A DNA stretch of 28,605 bases from CAYYNP01 sp964472545 (GTDB taxonomy: Bacteria; Planctomycetota; Planctomycetia; Pirellulales; Thermoguttaceae), in contig CAYYNP010000108.1 of NCBI GenBank assembly GCA_964472545.1, positions 1 to 28,605 on the forward strand. The letters run 5' to 3'. The notes below the pieces were generated by a model. It did not search any database. It was not told the origin of the DNA and saw nothing but the letters and a program-made list of their open reading frames with translations. This document shows positions 7,082 to 14,691 of the stretch, in pieces. How positions within the stretch are numbered: the stretch's first letter is position 1; each line of letters starts with the position of its first letter. The position numbers and the translations under genes are program-made.

Positions 7082-9616
7082 TCACCGGCGGCACTTCGCC
7101 TTGAGCTGCTCAAACTGTGCCTGCATGGCCTTCCCCCCCAGATCGGGGTGCAGCAGCTCCAGCAGGGCGATGATCTTCAGCACCTGCCCATTGGCCGCCT
7201 GGCGTTCGGCGGCCGGCTTGTTGGCACCGAGGCGATAGTGCAATTCGGCGATGTAGAACTTCGCCCGGAACCAGCGGGGGCTTTCCGATGGCGAACGCCG
7301 TTCGACTTCCCGCCATTTCGCCCGGGCCTTTTCGAGCGAGGCGTCGTCGTCGCCGGCCATCAACAGCCGGGCACACGACTCGTGGACGGCGCCGTCGTCG
7401 GGATTGGCGGCGGCCAGGGACTCGTAGGCCGCCAGGGCCTCTTCGGCGTGGCCGCCTTGCTCCAACGCCTGGGCCTTGCGGCGCAAAAGGTCCTGCTGTT
7501 GTGCCGGGCTGAGCAGGGCCGGGCCGTCTTCCAGCAGTCGAATGGCCTCGAGCAACAGTTGGGCCAAGTCCATCCGGGCTTGCGGCGTTGCCGTGGCCGA
7601 CGTGCGGGCGAGTCCGTCGAGCAGGTCGAGCATCTCTTCCGGCGAAGCGGCCGAGACCTGCGCCAGTACGCCGGCCGCCTCGCGGTGTTTGCCCTGACCG
7701 GCCAACGAGAAGACCTGCAGTGCCCTGGCTTGCGAGACCCAGACGGCCGATGCTTCGGTGGTCTGCTGCAAGGCCGCGTCGAGCACCAACGCGGCCTGGG
7801 GGTGGCCGCCGGACGTGTAGTTCAGGCGGATGCGGGCCTCCGCCAACGCAGCGGCCCGCTGTACGGGGCTCCAACGTTGCGGCCAGAGGTTCTGCGGGCC
7901 GACGATCAGGCCACGGAACCAGCCGGCGACCTCACCGGCGACCGGCTCGACGGGTTGCCCAGCGGCAAGGGCCTCATCGAACCACTTCCGATAACACTGC
8001 TCGGCCGCCACGACGACCTGCTCGAACTTCGCGTGTCCGGGCGAAACGGCCCGATAGGCGGCGGCCGCTTGTTGCCAGTTGCGTTGGTGTTCGTAGACGA
8101 GCCCCAGGCGTCGGTTCACGTGGTCGGCGGTCGGCTCGTTGGGCCAACGCTGCAGGTGTTCGGCCATCAACGCGGTGTAGTCTTCCAGCCGCCCCTGCTC
8201 GGCCCGCAGCAGTTCGCCCGCATGGTAGACCGCCAGCAGATGTGCCTCGGGGGCCTTCAGGTGCCGGGGATGAGTGACGGCCACGCGGCGGTAGCGATCT
8301 CGGGCGGCGGCATGACGCTTACGGTGATGTTCGATCGTGCCGGCAATGTAGCCCAGTTCGAACGCTCGACTGGCATTGCCCTCAGCGAGCGCCAGTTGTT
8401 CGGCCCGATCGTAGGCGGCGATCGATTCGTCGTGGTTGCCGCTGCGAAACGCGCTCTCGGCGGCCTGCACGAGCATCGCCAAATTGCCGGCGTCCGGCGC
8501 GGCGCGGACGTATCCGGCCAAGAGCATCTCGGCCCGGCGGGTCCAATAGGGCCCGTGTTCGGAGGCGATCAGGCGGATGGTGCCGGTGGCCAGGTCCTGC
8601 CATCGGACGGCACCGGGCTCGTCGCCTGCCTGGTTGGCGGCCTGCCAGGCTTGGAGGTACGTGGCCAAGTGGGCATAGTCGAGCCAGGCCGAACCGACGC
8701 CGTCGATCTTGCGGCCCTGCTGAATCAGGCCCATCACCTCGTCCAGCCGCCGGGCGGCCAGCGCGAGGTGAATCCACTCTGCACGGACACGAAGCCGAAC
8801 GTCCGCCGCCGGCTCCTCGGCCAACAGGGCGTCGATCAGCCGCCGCGTGGTGGGGTAATCGCCCATCAGACGATAGCAGACGATCCGGTCGATGCGGGCG
8901 GCCCAGACCAACGAATCGGCCTCTCGGACGCCGGCCAGTGGTTGCAACAACTCGACCGCCTGACTGAGCGAGTTGGCCCGATCGGCGCTGCCGGCCGGAT
9001 AGCACTGGGCCTGGTTGCGCAGCGCGCGAGCCAACTCGTATTGGAGGTTCTTCTTCAGCGCGGCCAGTTGATAGTCGCGCAGGGCGTCCGGGGCCTGCGG
9101 TGGCGACGTTAGCAGCTCGCGGCTTGCCAATTCTGCTTCGTCGATCAGTTCGCGGAGCCGCCGAACGGCCGTCCGCAAATGGGTCTTGGCCTCCTCGATC
9201 AAATCGCCCTGGCCGCCCTTGAGTAGCGCCTCCTGACGAGCCAATTCTCCACGGGCAAGCGTCACCAGCACCGCTTGAAAGCGGACCAACAGCGCCCGCG
9301 GATGCTCGGGCGACTGCTCGGCGAACTGCTCCGCGACGTCGATCGCGCGTTGCCAGAGCGGCGGCCGCAACTCCGGTGGCGAACCGACGGCCTGCTCGGC
9401 CACACAACGCGACAGTTCGACGACCACTTCGGCCCGTTGTGCGGGCGAGAGATCGTTGCGGGCGAGCCGGTCGGTGCAATAGACCTCCCCCAATCGCGAC
9501 AACCCCCGCTGCCGCAACCCCGCCAAGAATCGCGCATCGGCCGAGGGCGCCTCGGCTTGCGCTGCCGCGACTGCCGCGAGTACAAGAGCGGACACCACTG
9601 TCAACTGTCGTATCAT
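7082..9616 (-). CDS. Large exported TPR-type repeat protein
   Basis: An 844-residue protein with a signal peptide (about residues 1-21, ending AAAQA) and an almost all-alpha, Ala/Leu/Arg-rich body. TPR-like helix pairs can be seen, for example AFRSGNHDESIAAYDRAEQL in the middle, WQQAAAAYRAV, and QGGHAEEALAAYESLAAANP near residue 717. Such proteins act as protein-binding scaffolds, here probably in the periplasm. It follows exbD at a gap of about 330 bases filled with palindromic repeats and precedes the receptor gene, so it may work with the Ton machinery. I start at ATG 9616, with GGTGA upstream; the frame is open further upstream but only through the repeat region. The exact role is unknown. 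Confidence 0.8.
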   Translation of the reverse strand: MIRQLTVVSALVLAAVAAAQAEAPSADARFLAGLRQRGLSRLGEVYCTDRLARNDLSPAQRAEVVVELSRCVAEQAVGSPPELRPPLWQRAIDVAEQFAEQSPEHPRALLVRFQAVLVTLARGELARQEALLKGGQGDLIEEAKTHLRTAVRRLRELIDEAELASRELLTSPPQAPDALRDYQLAALKKNLQYELARALRNQAQCYPAGSADRANSLSQAVELLQPLAGVREADSLVWAARIDRIVCYRLMGDYPTTRRLIDALLAEEPAADVRLRVRAEWIHLALAARRLDEVMGLIQQGRKIDGVGSAWLDYAHLATYLQAWQAANQAGDEPGAVRWQDLATGTIRLIASEHGPYWTRRAEMLLAGYVRAAPDAGNLAMLVQAAESAFRSGNHDESIAAYDRAEQLALAEGNASRAFELGYIAGTIEHHRKRHAAARDRYRRVAVTHPRHLKAPEAHLLAVYHAGELLRAEQGRLEDYTALMAEHLQRWPNEPTADHVNRRLGLVYEHQRNWQQAAAAYRAVSPGHAKFEQVVVAAEQCYRKWFDEALAAGQPVEPVAGEVAGWFRGLIVGPQNLWPQRWSPVQRAAALAEARIRLNYTSGGHPQAALVLDAALQQTTEASAVWVSQARALQVFSLAGQGKHREAAGVLAQVSAASPEEMLDLLDGLARTSATATPQARMDLAQLLLEAIRLLEDGPALLSPAQQQDLLRRKAQALEQGGHAEEALAAYESLAAANPDDGAVHESCARLLMAGDDDASLEKARAKWREVERRSPSESPRWFRAKFYIAELHYRLGANKPAAERQAANGQVLKIIALLELLHPDLGGKAMQAQFEQLKAKCRR

Positions 9617-9680
9617 GCCGTCTTCACCGCAATCAACACGCCTCTGCCAAGAACGAGTTAGGACCGCAAACACGGGAGCC

Positions 9681-9869
9681 CGAAAATGGGGACTGGCTCC
9701 GTCGACGATCGGAACGGCACGGGTGACTCGTATTGTCGACGGTGCCTTTCCCCATCTTTCGGGCGGGCGCGCCGAAGCACCGTGGAAAAAGGGGACAGGC
9801 ACCGAGCCGGCTACGCTTCTGCACGCTCTTAACGTCTACGGCAGCTCGGAGCCAGTCCCCCTTTTCCAC
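9681..9869. repeat. Two adjacent palindromic repeats between exbD and the large TPR gene
   Basis: Hairpin A pairs 9681-9706 with 9735-9761 (around GTCGAC, imperfect). Hairpin B pairs 9782-9808 with 9844-9869 (imperfect). All four arms share words of the form GGGGACTGGCTCCG or GGGGACAGGCACCG, so they belong to one family. No gene is seen in 9617-9948. The hairpins could end or weaken transcription between the ExbB/D genes and the genes below. Confidence 0.75.
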
Positions 9870-9948
9870 TCCACGTTTACGGCTTCAGTGCATTACGCCG
9901 GCCAAACTCAGCCCCAGATCATCACTCATTAGTCACAAAACACGAATC

Positions 9949-10407
9949 CTACGCATCCGCCTTGGCCGCAAACTGCACGTTCTCCAACCCCACCATGCGG
10001 CTGGCGTCGTAGACGTCGATCACGTCTTCCATCGGCACGTTCGGCTCGACGTCGAGGATCACCGGCAGATCGCTCTGCAGGCCGGCGGCCGCCTGCAACA
10101 CGCGGCGGACCTCGGCCAGCGTGGTGTACGGCCGATCGTTGACTTGCCATTGTGCCCGGTAACCGGAGGGCGTTTCCCGCCAGAGAATCTTCACGACGAT
10201 CTGTTCCAGGTCGACGATGTCCGGGTCGATCGGCACGTCGGTCTTGACGTTGCCCGGCAGGGAGAGTTGCGTGGGCAGTACGGTCTCGCTGTGAAAGCTG
10301 GCCGTGCAGACGAAGAAGATCAACAGCAGGAAGATCACATCGATCATCGGCGTCATCTTCACGTCGAGGCGGCCGGCGGCATCGCGATGGTACGGGGGAC
10401 GTCGCAT
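9949..10407 (-). CDS. exbD: ExbD/TolR family biopolymer transport protein (second copy)
   Basis: A 152-residue ExbD-type protein. Residues about 14-40 hold the family start: VKMTPMIDVIFLLLIFF, a single membrane helix with the conserved Asp23 thought to sit in the proton channel. A periplasmic domain follows (about 41-152). It works with ExbB to couple proton flow to a TonB or TolA partner. It follows the first exbD by 32 bases. ATG 10407 is chosen because it gives the normal short cytoplasmic tail; no good ribosome binding site is seen, so it may depend on translation from the gene before it. Confidence 0.9.
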   Translation of the reverse strand: MRRPPYHRDAAGRLDVKMTPMIDVIFLLLIFFVCTASFHSETVLPTQLSLPGNVKTDVPIDPDIVDLEQIVVKILWRETPSGYRAQWQVNDRPYTTLAEVRRVLQAAAGLQSDLPVILDVEPNVPMEDVIDVYDASRMVGLENVQFAAKADA

Positions 10408-10439
10408 AGAACGGGCAAGGGCTCGGGCAGAATACGGGG

Positions 10440-10865
10440 CTACTTCTCCAACACGGCAAACGTGACCTTCCACACGCCCGATCGGGCGCAAGCGACCATG
10501 ATCGGCTCGACCAGCCGGTAGGGGATCTTGCGATGCGTACGGATGCGGACCTCCAACCGGCCGGGCATTTTACGTTCCAGGGCGATCAGCCTCTTCAGTT
10601 CCGCGTGGCCCATCATCCGGTCGCCCACCATGATCTGGCCGGCGGGCGTTGCCTCCGGCAGCACGTTGACCACTACGCGGCGGGCGTCGTCTTTCTCCGG
10701 GGCGACGCCACTGGCGGCATCGGGCAGGTCCAACGCGTATTGGCTCTCTTGCTGGGCCAGGTGGCTGGAGACCAGGAAGAAAATCACCAGCAGGAACACG
10801 ACGTCGATCATCGGCGTCATGTTGAAGCCGAGGCCGCCGCGCACCAGGTTGGTCGGCGCTCGCAT
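10440..10865 (-). CDS. exbD: ExbD/TolR family biopolymer transport protein (first copy)
   Basis: A 141-residue ExbD-type protein. Residues 14-33 hold FNMTPMIDVVFLLVIFFLV with the conserved Asp21, followed by a periplasmic domain. The ATG at 10865 shares one base with the stop codon of exbB (TGATG), and GGGAGGAG lies just upstream, so translation is probably coupled to exbB. Two unequal ExbD proteins behind one ExbB suggest a mixed ExbD complex or two alternative ones. Confidence 0.93.
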   Translation of the reverse strand: MRAPTNLVRGGLGFNMTPMIDVVFLLVIFFLVSSHLAQQESQYALDLPDAASGVAPEKDDARRVVVNVLPEATPAGQIMVGDRMMGHAELKRLIALERKMPGRLEVRIRTHRKIPYRLVEPIMVACARSGVWKVTFAVLEK

Positions 10866-11707
10866 CAGGCTCCTCCCGACGGCGGTGGCGGCGGCGTGGC
10901 GGTTTGCTTGGCCGCTGCCTGCGTGCGGCCGCGCTTCAGCGGCGTGAAGACGTGCTGCACGACGTAGGCCGCCTCGGCCACGAGTTGGTCGACCCGATTG
11001 CGAAACACGGCAAACGCGGCCAACGACGGAATCGCCACGATCAGCCCCTCGACCGTGGTGACCAGCGCCAGGTAGATGCCCGTGGCCAATCCGGCGGCCC
11101 GGGTGGTGCCTTCGGAGTCGGCGGCCACCTCGCGAAAGGCGAAGATCATGCCGATCACCGTGCCCAACAGCCCCAGCATCGGGGCGATGTTGCCGATCAC
11201 CGAGAGGTATTCGATCTTGCGGAACAGCCGGGCGGATTGGTCGGCCGCGGCGTCTTCGGCCGCCTTTTCGATGGCCGGCCAGCCGCCGTCGGCGTCGGCC
11301 AATCCGGCCTCGAGCACGTAGGCCAGGAAACTCGGCTCGGCTCGACAGCGCTGCCGCGCCGGGGTCAACTTGCCTTGCAGCAGCAACTCGCGGACCTCCT
11401 CGCCGAGCCCCGGCGGCATCAGCACCGGCTCGCGGATGGTCATCACGTGTTCGACCACCAAGGCCACCGCCCCGATCGACAGCAGCATGATCACCGCCCC
11501 GACCGGCCCGCCGGCCATCAAGATCCCCCAGAATCCTTCGGGTGAGCCGTCGGCGTCCTTTGCCGTGTCTTTCTCGGTGGTCCCAGTGTCGCCTTCGTCA
11601 GCCGACGTCGGCGCATCCGTCTGCCCGGGCTGCGCCGCCACGTCTCCGGCAACCCAAAACAGCGCCACCACCAGCACCGCCGCCAGCCAAAACGTCGTCC
11701 TACCCAA
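10865..11707 (-). CDS. exbB: ExbB/TolQ/MotA family proton channel protein with an N-terminal signal-like segment
   Basis: A 280-residue protein of the MotA/TolQ/ExbB family. Residues about 1-26 look like a signal peptide (ending DVAAQ), followed by an acidic Thr/Asp-rich stretch to about 55. Three membrane helices follow: about 61-84, 152-174 (APMLGLLGTVIGMIFAF) and 196-218 (YLALVTTVEGLIVAIP). The last two are the conserved channel region. E. coli ExbB lacks the cleavable-looking extension. I place the start at TTG 11707 because GGGAGG lies five bases upstream; no ATG gives a sensible N-terminus. The stop overlaps the exbD start. Residue Glu205 in TTVEGL would be a channel-lining candidate. 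Confidence 0.9.
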   Translation of the reverse strand: MGRTTFWLAAVLVVALFWVAGDVAAQPGQTDAPTSADEGDTGTTEKDTAKDADGSPEGFWGILMAGGPVGAVIMLLSIGAVALVVEHVMTIREPVLMPPGLGEEVRELLLQGKLTPARQRCRAEPSFLAYVLEAGLADADGGWPAIEKAAEDAAADQSARLFRKIEYLSVIGNIAPMLGLLGTVIGMIFAFREVAADSEGTTRAAGLATGIYLALVTTVEGLIVAIPSLAAFAVFRNRVDQLVAEAAYVVQHVFTPLKRGRTQAAAKQTATPPPPPSGGA

Positions 11708-11712
11708 AACAA

Positions 11713-11718
11713 CCTCCC
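11713..11718 (-). promoter_or_regulatory. Ribosome binding site for the TTG start of exbB
   Basis: GGGAGG on the minus strand, five bases before TTG 11707. It is the main reason for choosing a TTG start. Confidence 0.7.
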
Positions 11719-11732
11719 AAGAAAAGGCGCAC

Positions 11733-11762
11733 TTCCCAACTCCGAACTCCCCACTCCCAACT
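11733..11762 (-). repeat. Short G-rich repeat before exbB
   Basis: On the minus strand the bases read as GGGAGT, GGGGAGT, TCGGAGT and TGGGAAG words. They lie between the stop of the small TPR gene and the exbB ribosome binding site. This matches the family at 1, 15558, 16955 and 28540. Confidence 0.6.
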
Positions 11763-12819
11763 AATCCACTCGCCCCCGCAACTCCGCCGCCGCGCGGGTG
11801 TCGCCGTACGACTCGGCCAACTCGCGAAGCACGCGAGCCGCCTCGTTGTCTTGTCCGAGTTTCTTCAAGGCCTCGCCCGCCCGCAGCAACGACTCGGCCG
11901 CCAGTGCCCGGTCCGACGTGTGCAGGATGGCGACGCGCATCAGGGCCAGCGCGGCCCGCTCCCATTGCGCGCGATCCGGCTGCCTCAGCCGGGCGTTGCC
12001 CAGCACGAAGTATGGACCGGCGGCCAGCGACTCGGGGATCTGTTCGATGGCCGAGGCCCAGCTCTCGATCCGCTGGGGACTGGCCGTGACCGTTTCGGCC
12101 CGCCACGATTGGGCCATCGCCAGCAGAGCCACTCGGCGATCCGCCCCCGCGGCCAACTCCAGTTGACGTAGTCGCCGCAGGGCGTCGGCCCGCGAGCCGG
12201 TACTCAACAGATGGCTCGCCCCGAGCAGCACGGCGGCCGGCTCGTTACGTCGGATCCATGCCTGAGCCGCCTGTTCCAGGGTGGGCGACGGCTGCTGCGA
12301 CGTCCAAACCAACGGAATACAGTCGAAATACGCGGTTTGCGGGTCTTCGCGAACGATCAACAGAAACTCGGCACCCGCCCGATCAGGGCGATCCAGCGCG
12401 CGAAAACACCACACGATCTGCGCAGTAATCTGCCGGCGGACCCACGCTCGAGACTCGTCTCCTCGTGCCAGGCGGTAGAGTTCGGCGGCCTGCTGGAATC
12501 GACGTTGGGCGAACAGTCCGTCGGCCTGGACGTGACGCGCGTTGCGCGGCGTTTGGATGTCGACGAGTTGCTCGCTCGTAAAGACGTCGACGCGCCCGCC
12601 GATGGTCTCGAATTGCAGCTTCCCGCCGAGGTACTCTTGGATCTGCCCGGTGAGTTTCGTGCGTCCGTCGCCGCGGGTGACGGTGATGCTGTCTTGGGCG
12701 GAGGCGGTGCCGCAGAGCGCAGTAAGCAGTAGGCAGTAGGCCGTAGGCAGTAAGCAGTAGGCAGTAGGCAGTGGGCGGAGGGTGCCATGCCCACGCTTGC
12801 CGTGGGCATGTCTCGTCAT
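11761..12819 (-). CDS. Exported TPR-like protein with a repeat-derived signal peptide
   Basis: About 352 residues from ATG 12819; ATGs at 12831 and 12852 are also possible, and all lie inside a palindromic repeat. The hydrophobic core of the signal peptide is two copies of PTAYCLL plus LTALCGT, encoded by a 7-bp tandem repeat; cleavage would fall near TASA-QDS. Next comes a small beta-rich segment (ITVTRGDGRTKLTGQIQEYL; LQFETIGGRVDVFTSEQLVD), then an all-alpha TPR-like region (FAQRRFQQAAELYRLARGDE; LLRAGEALKKLGQDNEAARV) to the end. It lies between the vWA gene and exbB in the same direction, so it is probably a periplasmic partner of that system. No exact function can be named. Confidence 0.75.
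   Translation of the reverse strand: MTRHAHGKRGHGTLRPLPTAYCLLPTAYCLLLTALCGTASAQDSITVTRGDGRTKLTGQIQEYLGGKLQFETIGGRVDVFTSEQLVDIQTPRNARHVQADGLFAQRRFQQAAELYRLARGDESRAWVRRQITAQIVWCFRALDRPDRAGAEFLLIVREDPQTAYFDCIPLVWTSQQPSPTLEQAAQAWIRRNEPAAVLLGASHLLSTGSRADALRRLRQLELAAGADRRVALLAMAQSWRAETVTASPQRIESWASAIEQIPESLAAGPYFVLGNARLRQPDRAQWERAALALMRVAILHTSDRALAAESLLRAGEALKKLGQDNEAARVLRELAESYGDTRAAAELRGRVD
12719..12774. repeat. 7-bp tandem repeat coding for a signal peptide core
   Basis: Eight consecutive units of GCAGTAG or close variants (plus strand). Read on the minus strand, three 7-bp units give a 7-residue period, so the array encodes PTAYCLL twice and then degenerates. Confidence 0.9.
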
Positions 12820-12858
12820 CGCAGGCAACATACCCACGGCAAGCGTGGACATGGCACC
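12781..12858. repeat. Palindromic repeat over the start of the small TPR gene
   Basis: Arms 12781-12810 and 12829-12858 are reverse complements with two mismatches in 30 and an 18-base loop. Each arm holds CCCACG-CTTGC-CGTGGG. The candidate start codons at 12852, 12831 and 12819 all fall within it. Confidence 0.9.
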
Positions 12859-12908
12859 CGGCGAATCGAGGCCGCCACTCTCCGTCGATGATCGCTGTTG
12901 TGGCAAGC

Positions 12909-13892
12909 CTAGAACTCCAAGATGTCAATGTACTTGTACCGGCCGCCGTTCTGACTCGCAAGCCGCACCAGGAAGTTGTCTGAGCGGGGTTGCGGGCCGG
13001 AGCCGAATTCGATGGCGTTGATCGCGATGCCCTTGGCCATGCGGTTGATCTTCGCCAATTGGCTGGAGGTCATCGGATCGTCGGCGTCGGTAAGGAAGAA
13101 GATCACGTCGGGATGAAGTCTCACCGCCGCCACGAGCGCCTTCTCGCGGTCGGTGGCTCCGAAGGGCTTGATCCCGCCGATGAACCCCCGAGCCAGTGCC
13201 TTGTTCCGTTGGTCGGCGTAGAGCAGTTCGTTCGGCTTGCCGATCTTGGGGATCGTGGGGTTCTCGTTGAAGAAGATGATCTGGAATTGATGGGTCTTCT
13301 CCAGGTCTCGCAGACTGGCCCACATCTGTCCCTTGGCATGCTCCAGGGCATCGTGCCAGCCCATGCTGACCGAGTGGTCGAAGACGTAGCAGATCTTGTA
13401 GCCTTCGCCGGGAACGCCAAAGACCTCGGTGTGGAACTGCCCGCCAACGCCGTTGCCCGGACCGGGCGGCCGGCCCGGCAGCGGGTTAGGACTTGGGACA
13501 CCACCGCCGCCGGGACCACCAGGCCCAATCACGTTCAGCGCATCCGGCAACGCGGCGGTGGGATCCGACGGAGACGGGCTGCTGGGCACGGCGCTGGCCG
13601 CGCTGCGTGTGTCCGCTGCATTAGAAGCCGATTGCCCTCCGCCCCCCTCGGTCTCGTAGTACGTATCCCCGTCGCTCTGGTGCTTTAGGGCAATGCCGAC
13701 CTGGGCCACTTTCTCCGCCGCCGCGTTGGTCGAGCCGGACGACCACGGGATTAGTGCCAGGATCAGCACCAACGCCATGTGGAAGATCAGCGAAACTAGC
13801 CAGCTCGGCACTGGTGGCTGCCACGCGGGCGGCTGCCAAACCGGCGCGGCGGGACGGTCGAGAATCGGCGGTGGCGGCTGTTGAGGAGGCAT
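12909..13892 (-). CDS. vWA-domain protein with a TonB-like membrane helix
   Basis: A 327-residue protein. Residues 1-30 are Pro-rich and cytoplasmic. Residues 31-50 form one membrane helix, WLVSLIFHMALVLILALIPW, with Ser34, His38 and Leu45 spaced as Ser16, His20 and Leu27 of E. coli TonB. Residues about 55-155 are a low-complexity Ser/Pro/Gly linker. Residues about 160-327 form a von Willebrand A domain with a complete metal site: DHSVS (Asp172, Ser174, Ser176), Thr247 and Asp269. It is the first gene of the run leading to exbB and exbD, behind a strong promoter. I infer that it is an ExbB/ExbD-energised periplasmic protein in which a vWA domain replaces the TonB C-terminal domain. ATG 13892 is the only start that gives the full helix. 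Confidence 0.85.
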   Translation of the reverse strand: MPPQQPPPPILDRPAAPVWQPPAWQPPVPSWLVSLIFHMALVLILALIPWSSGSTNAAAEKVAQVGIALKHQSDGDTYYETEGGGGQSASNAADTRSAASAVPSSPSPSDPTAALPDALNVIGPGGPGGGGVPSPNPLPGRPPGPGNGVGGQFHTEVFGVPGEGYKICYVFDHSVSMGWHDALEHAKGQMWASLRDLEKTHQFQIIFFNENPTIPKIGKPNELLYADQRNKALARGFIGGIKPFGATDREKALVAAVRLHPDVIFFLTDADDPMTSSQLAKINRMAKGIAINAIEFGSGPQPRSDNFLVRLASQNGGRYKYIDILEF

Positions 13893-13948
13893 CGGGGCGG
13901 ATTCCGCTGTGTGGGGGTCCGAGGCAACAAACTCGCTTGGGCGCCGGA

Positions 13949-13977
13949 ATTCTAGGTCCGGTGGCGAGGCACGTCAA
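13949..13977 (-). promoter_or_regulatory. Sigma-70-type promoter of the vWA-ExbB/ExbD run
   Basis: On the minus strand TTGACG (13977-13972) is followed after exactly 17 bases by TAGAAT (13954-13949), a near-consensus pair. The start codon lies 57 bases beyond the -10 box. Confidence 0.65.
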
Positions 13978-14050
13978 CGCGAGTCGCCCGACCCGGGAGT
14001 CACTTGGCCTGCGAGTTACTTGGCCCGCTGGCCGGCCCCTAACAAGCGGG

Positions 14051-14056
14051 TATAAT
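14051..14056 (+). promoter_or_regulatory. Candidate -10 box for peptide deformylase
   Basis: A perfect TATAAT lies 36 bases before the GTG start. There is no convincing -35 box at the normal distance. Confidence 0.5.
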
Positions 14057-14091
14057 TCTGGATCACCATTTCTACTACGGAGCCCGAGCCT

Positions 14092-14673
14092 GTGCGGATC
14101 GTCAAATACCCCCATCCTACGCTGCGACACACGTCGAAACCCCTGCGCCACGTCGATGCCGCACTGAAAAAGATGATCGCCGAGATGCTCGAGCTGATGT
14201 ACGCCGAGAAAGGCGTCGGGCTGGCGGCGAATCAGGTCGACCTGCCGTATCGCATGTTTGTGCTGAACGTGGAGTCAGATCCCACTAAGAAGGACCAGGA
14301 ATTCGTCTTCATCAATCCGGTGATCAGCAACCGAAATGGCTCGGAAGAGGGGGAAGAGGGATGCCTTAGCCTGCCGGAGATCTATGCCCCGGTGCGGCGG
14401 TCCGAGAAGATCGTAGTCTCGGCGTACAATCTGAGTGGCGAAGCCGTCAAGTACGAGGCCACCGGGCTGTTCGCCCGGGCGGTGCAGCACGAGTTCGACC
14501 ACCTCGACGGCAAGCTGTTCATCGACCGGCTGGGCCCCAGCAGCGAGCTGGCCGTGAAAGACGACCTCGACGACTTGGCCGCCGAGTTTCATGGCGCCCG
14601 CCAACGCGGTGAAATCCCCGACGACGCCCAGATTGCCGCCCGGTTGGCGGAATTGGAGGCGGAGCGGACGTAG
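14092..14673 (+). CDS. def: Peptide deformylase
   Basis: A 193-residue cytoplasmic metalloenzyme that removes the formyl group from the initiator methionine of new proteins. All three family motifs are present: GVGLAANQ (41-48), EGCLSLP (89-95, metal ligand Cys91) and QHEFDHLDG (132-140, metal ligands His133 and His137, catalytic Glu134). The length is normal, with a slightly long C-terminal tail. Translation starts at GTG 14092, with GGAG about nine bases upstream. No fmt or other translation gene is next to it. It diverges from the vWA gene and converges on the RraA-like gene, with a palindromic repeat at its 3' side. Confidence 0.97.
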   Translation: MRIVKYPHPTLRHTSKPLRHVDAALKKMIAEMLELMYAEKGVGLAANQVDLPYRMFVLNVESDPTKKDQEFVFINPVISNRNGSEEGEEGCLSLPEIYAPVRRSEKIVVSAYNLSGEAVKYEATGLFARAVQHEFDHLDGKLFIDRLGPSSELAVKDDLDDLAAEFHGARQRGEIPDDAQIAARLAELEAERT

Positions 14674-14691
14674 CGGCCGGCGACCGCGATC

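Noticed and set aside
6968..9112. Long open frame on the plus strand opposite the large TPR gene
   Set aside because: It is a GC-driven shadow of the minus-strand gene: no signal peptide, no family motifs and a repetitive Gly/Arg/Gln composition. The same holds for long plus-strand frames opposite the receptor (4797-6155), the propeller gene (22322-23509) and the oxidoreductase (27219-28505), and for the minus-strand frame opposite the EamA gene.
12719..12774. CRISPR array
   Set aside because: The units are 7 bp and directly joined, with no spacers of constant length, and there are no cas genes.
14092..14673. Peptide deformylase-like protein lacking activity
   Set aside because: All metal and catalytic residues (Cys91, His133, Glu134, His137) are present, so it is called a normal enzyme.
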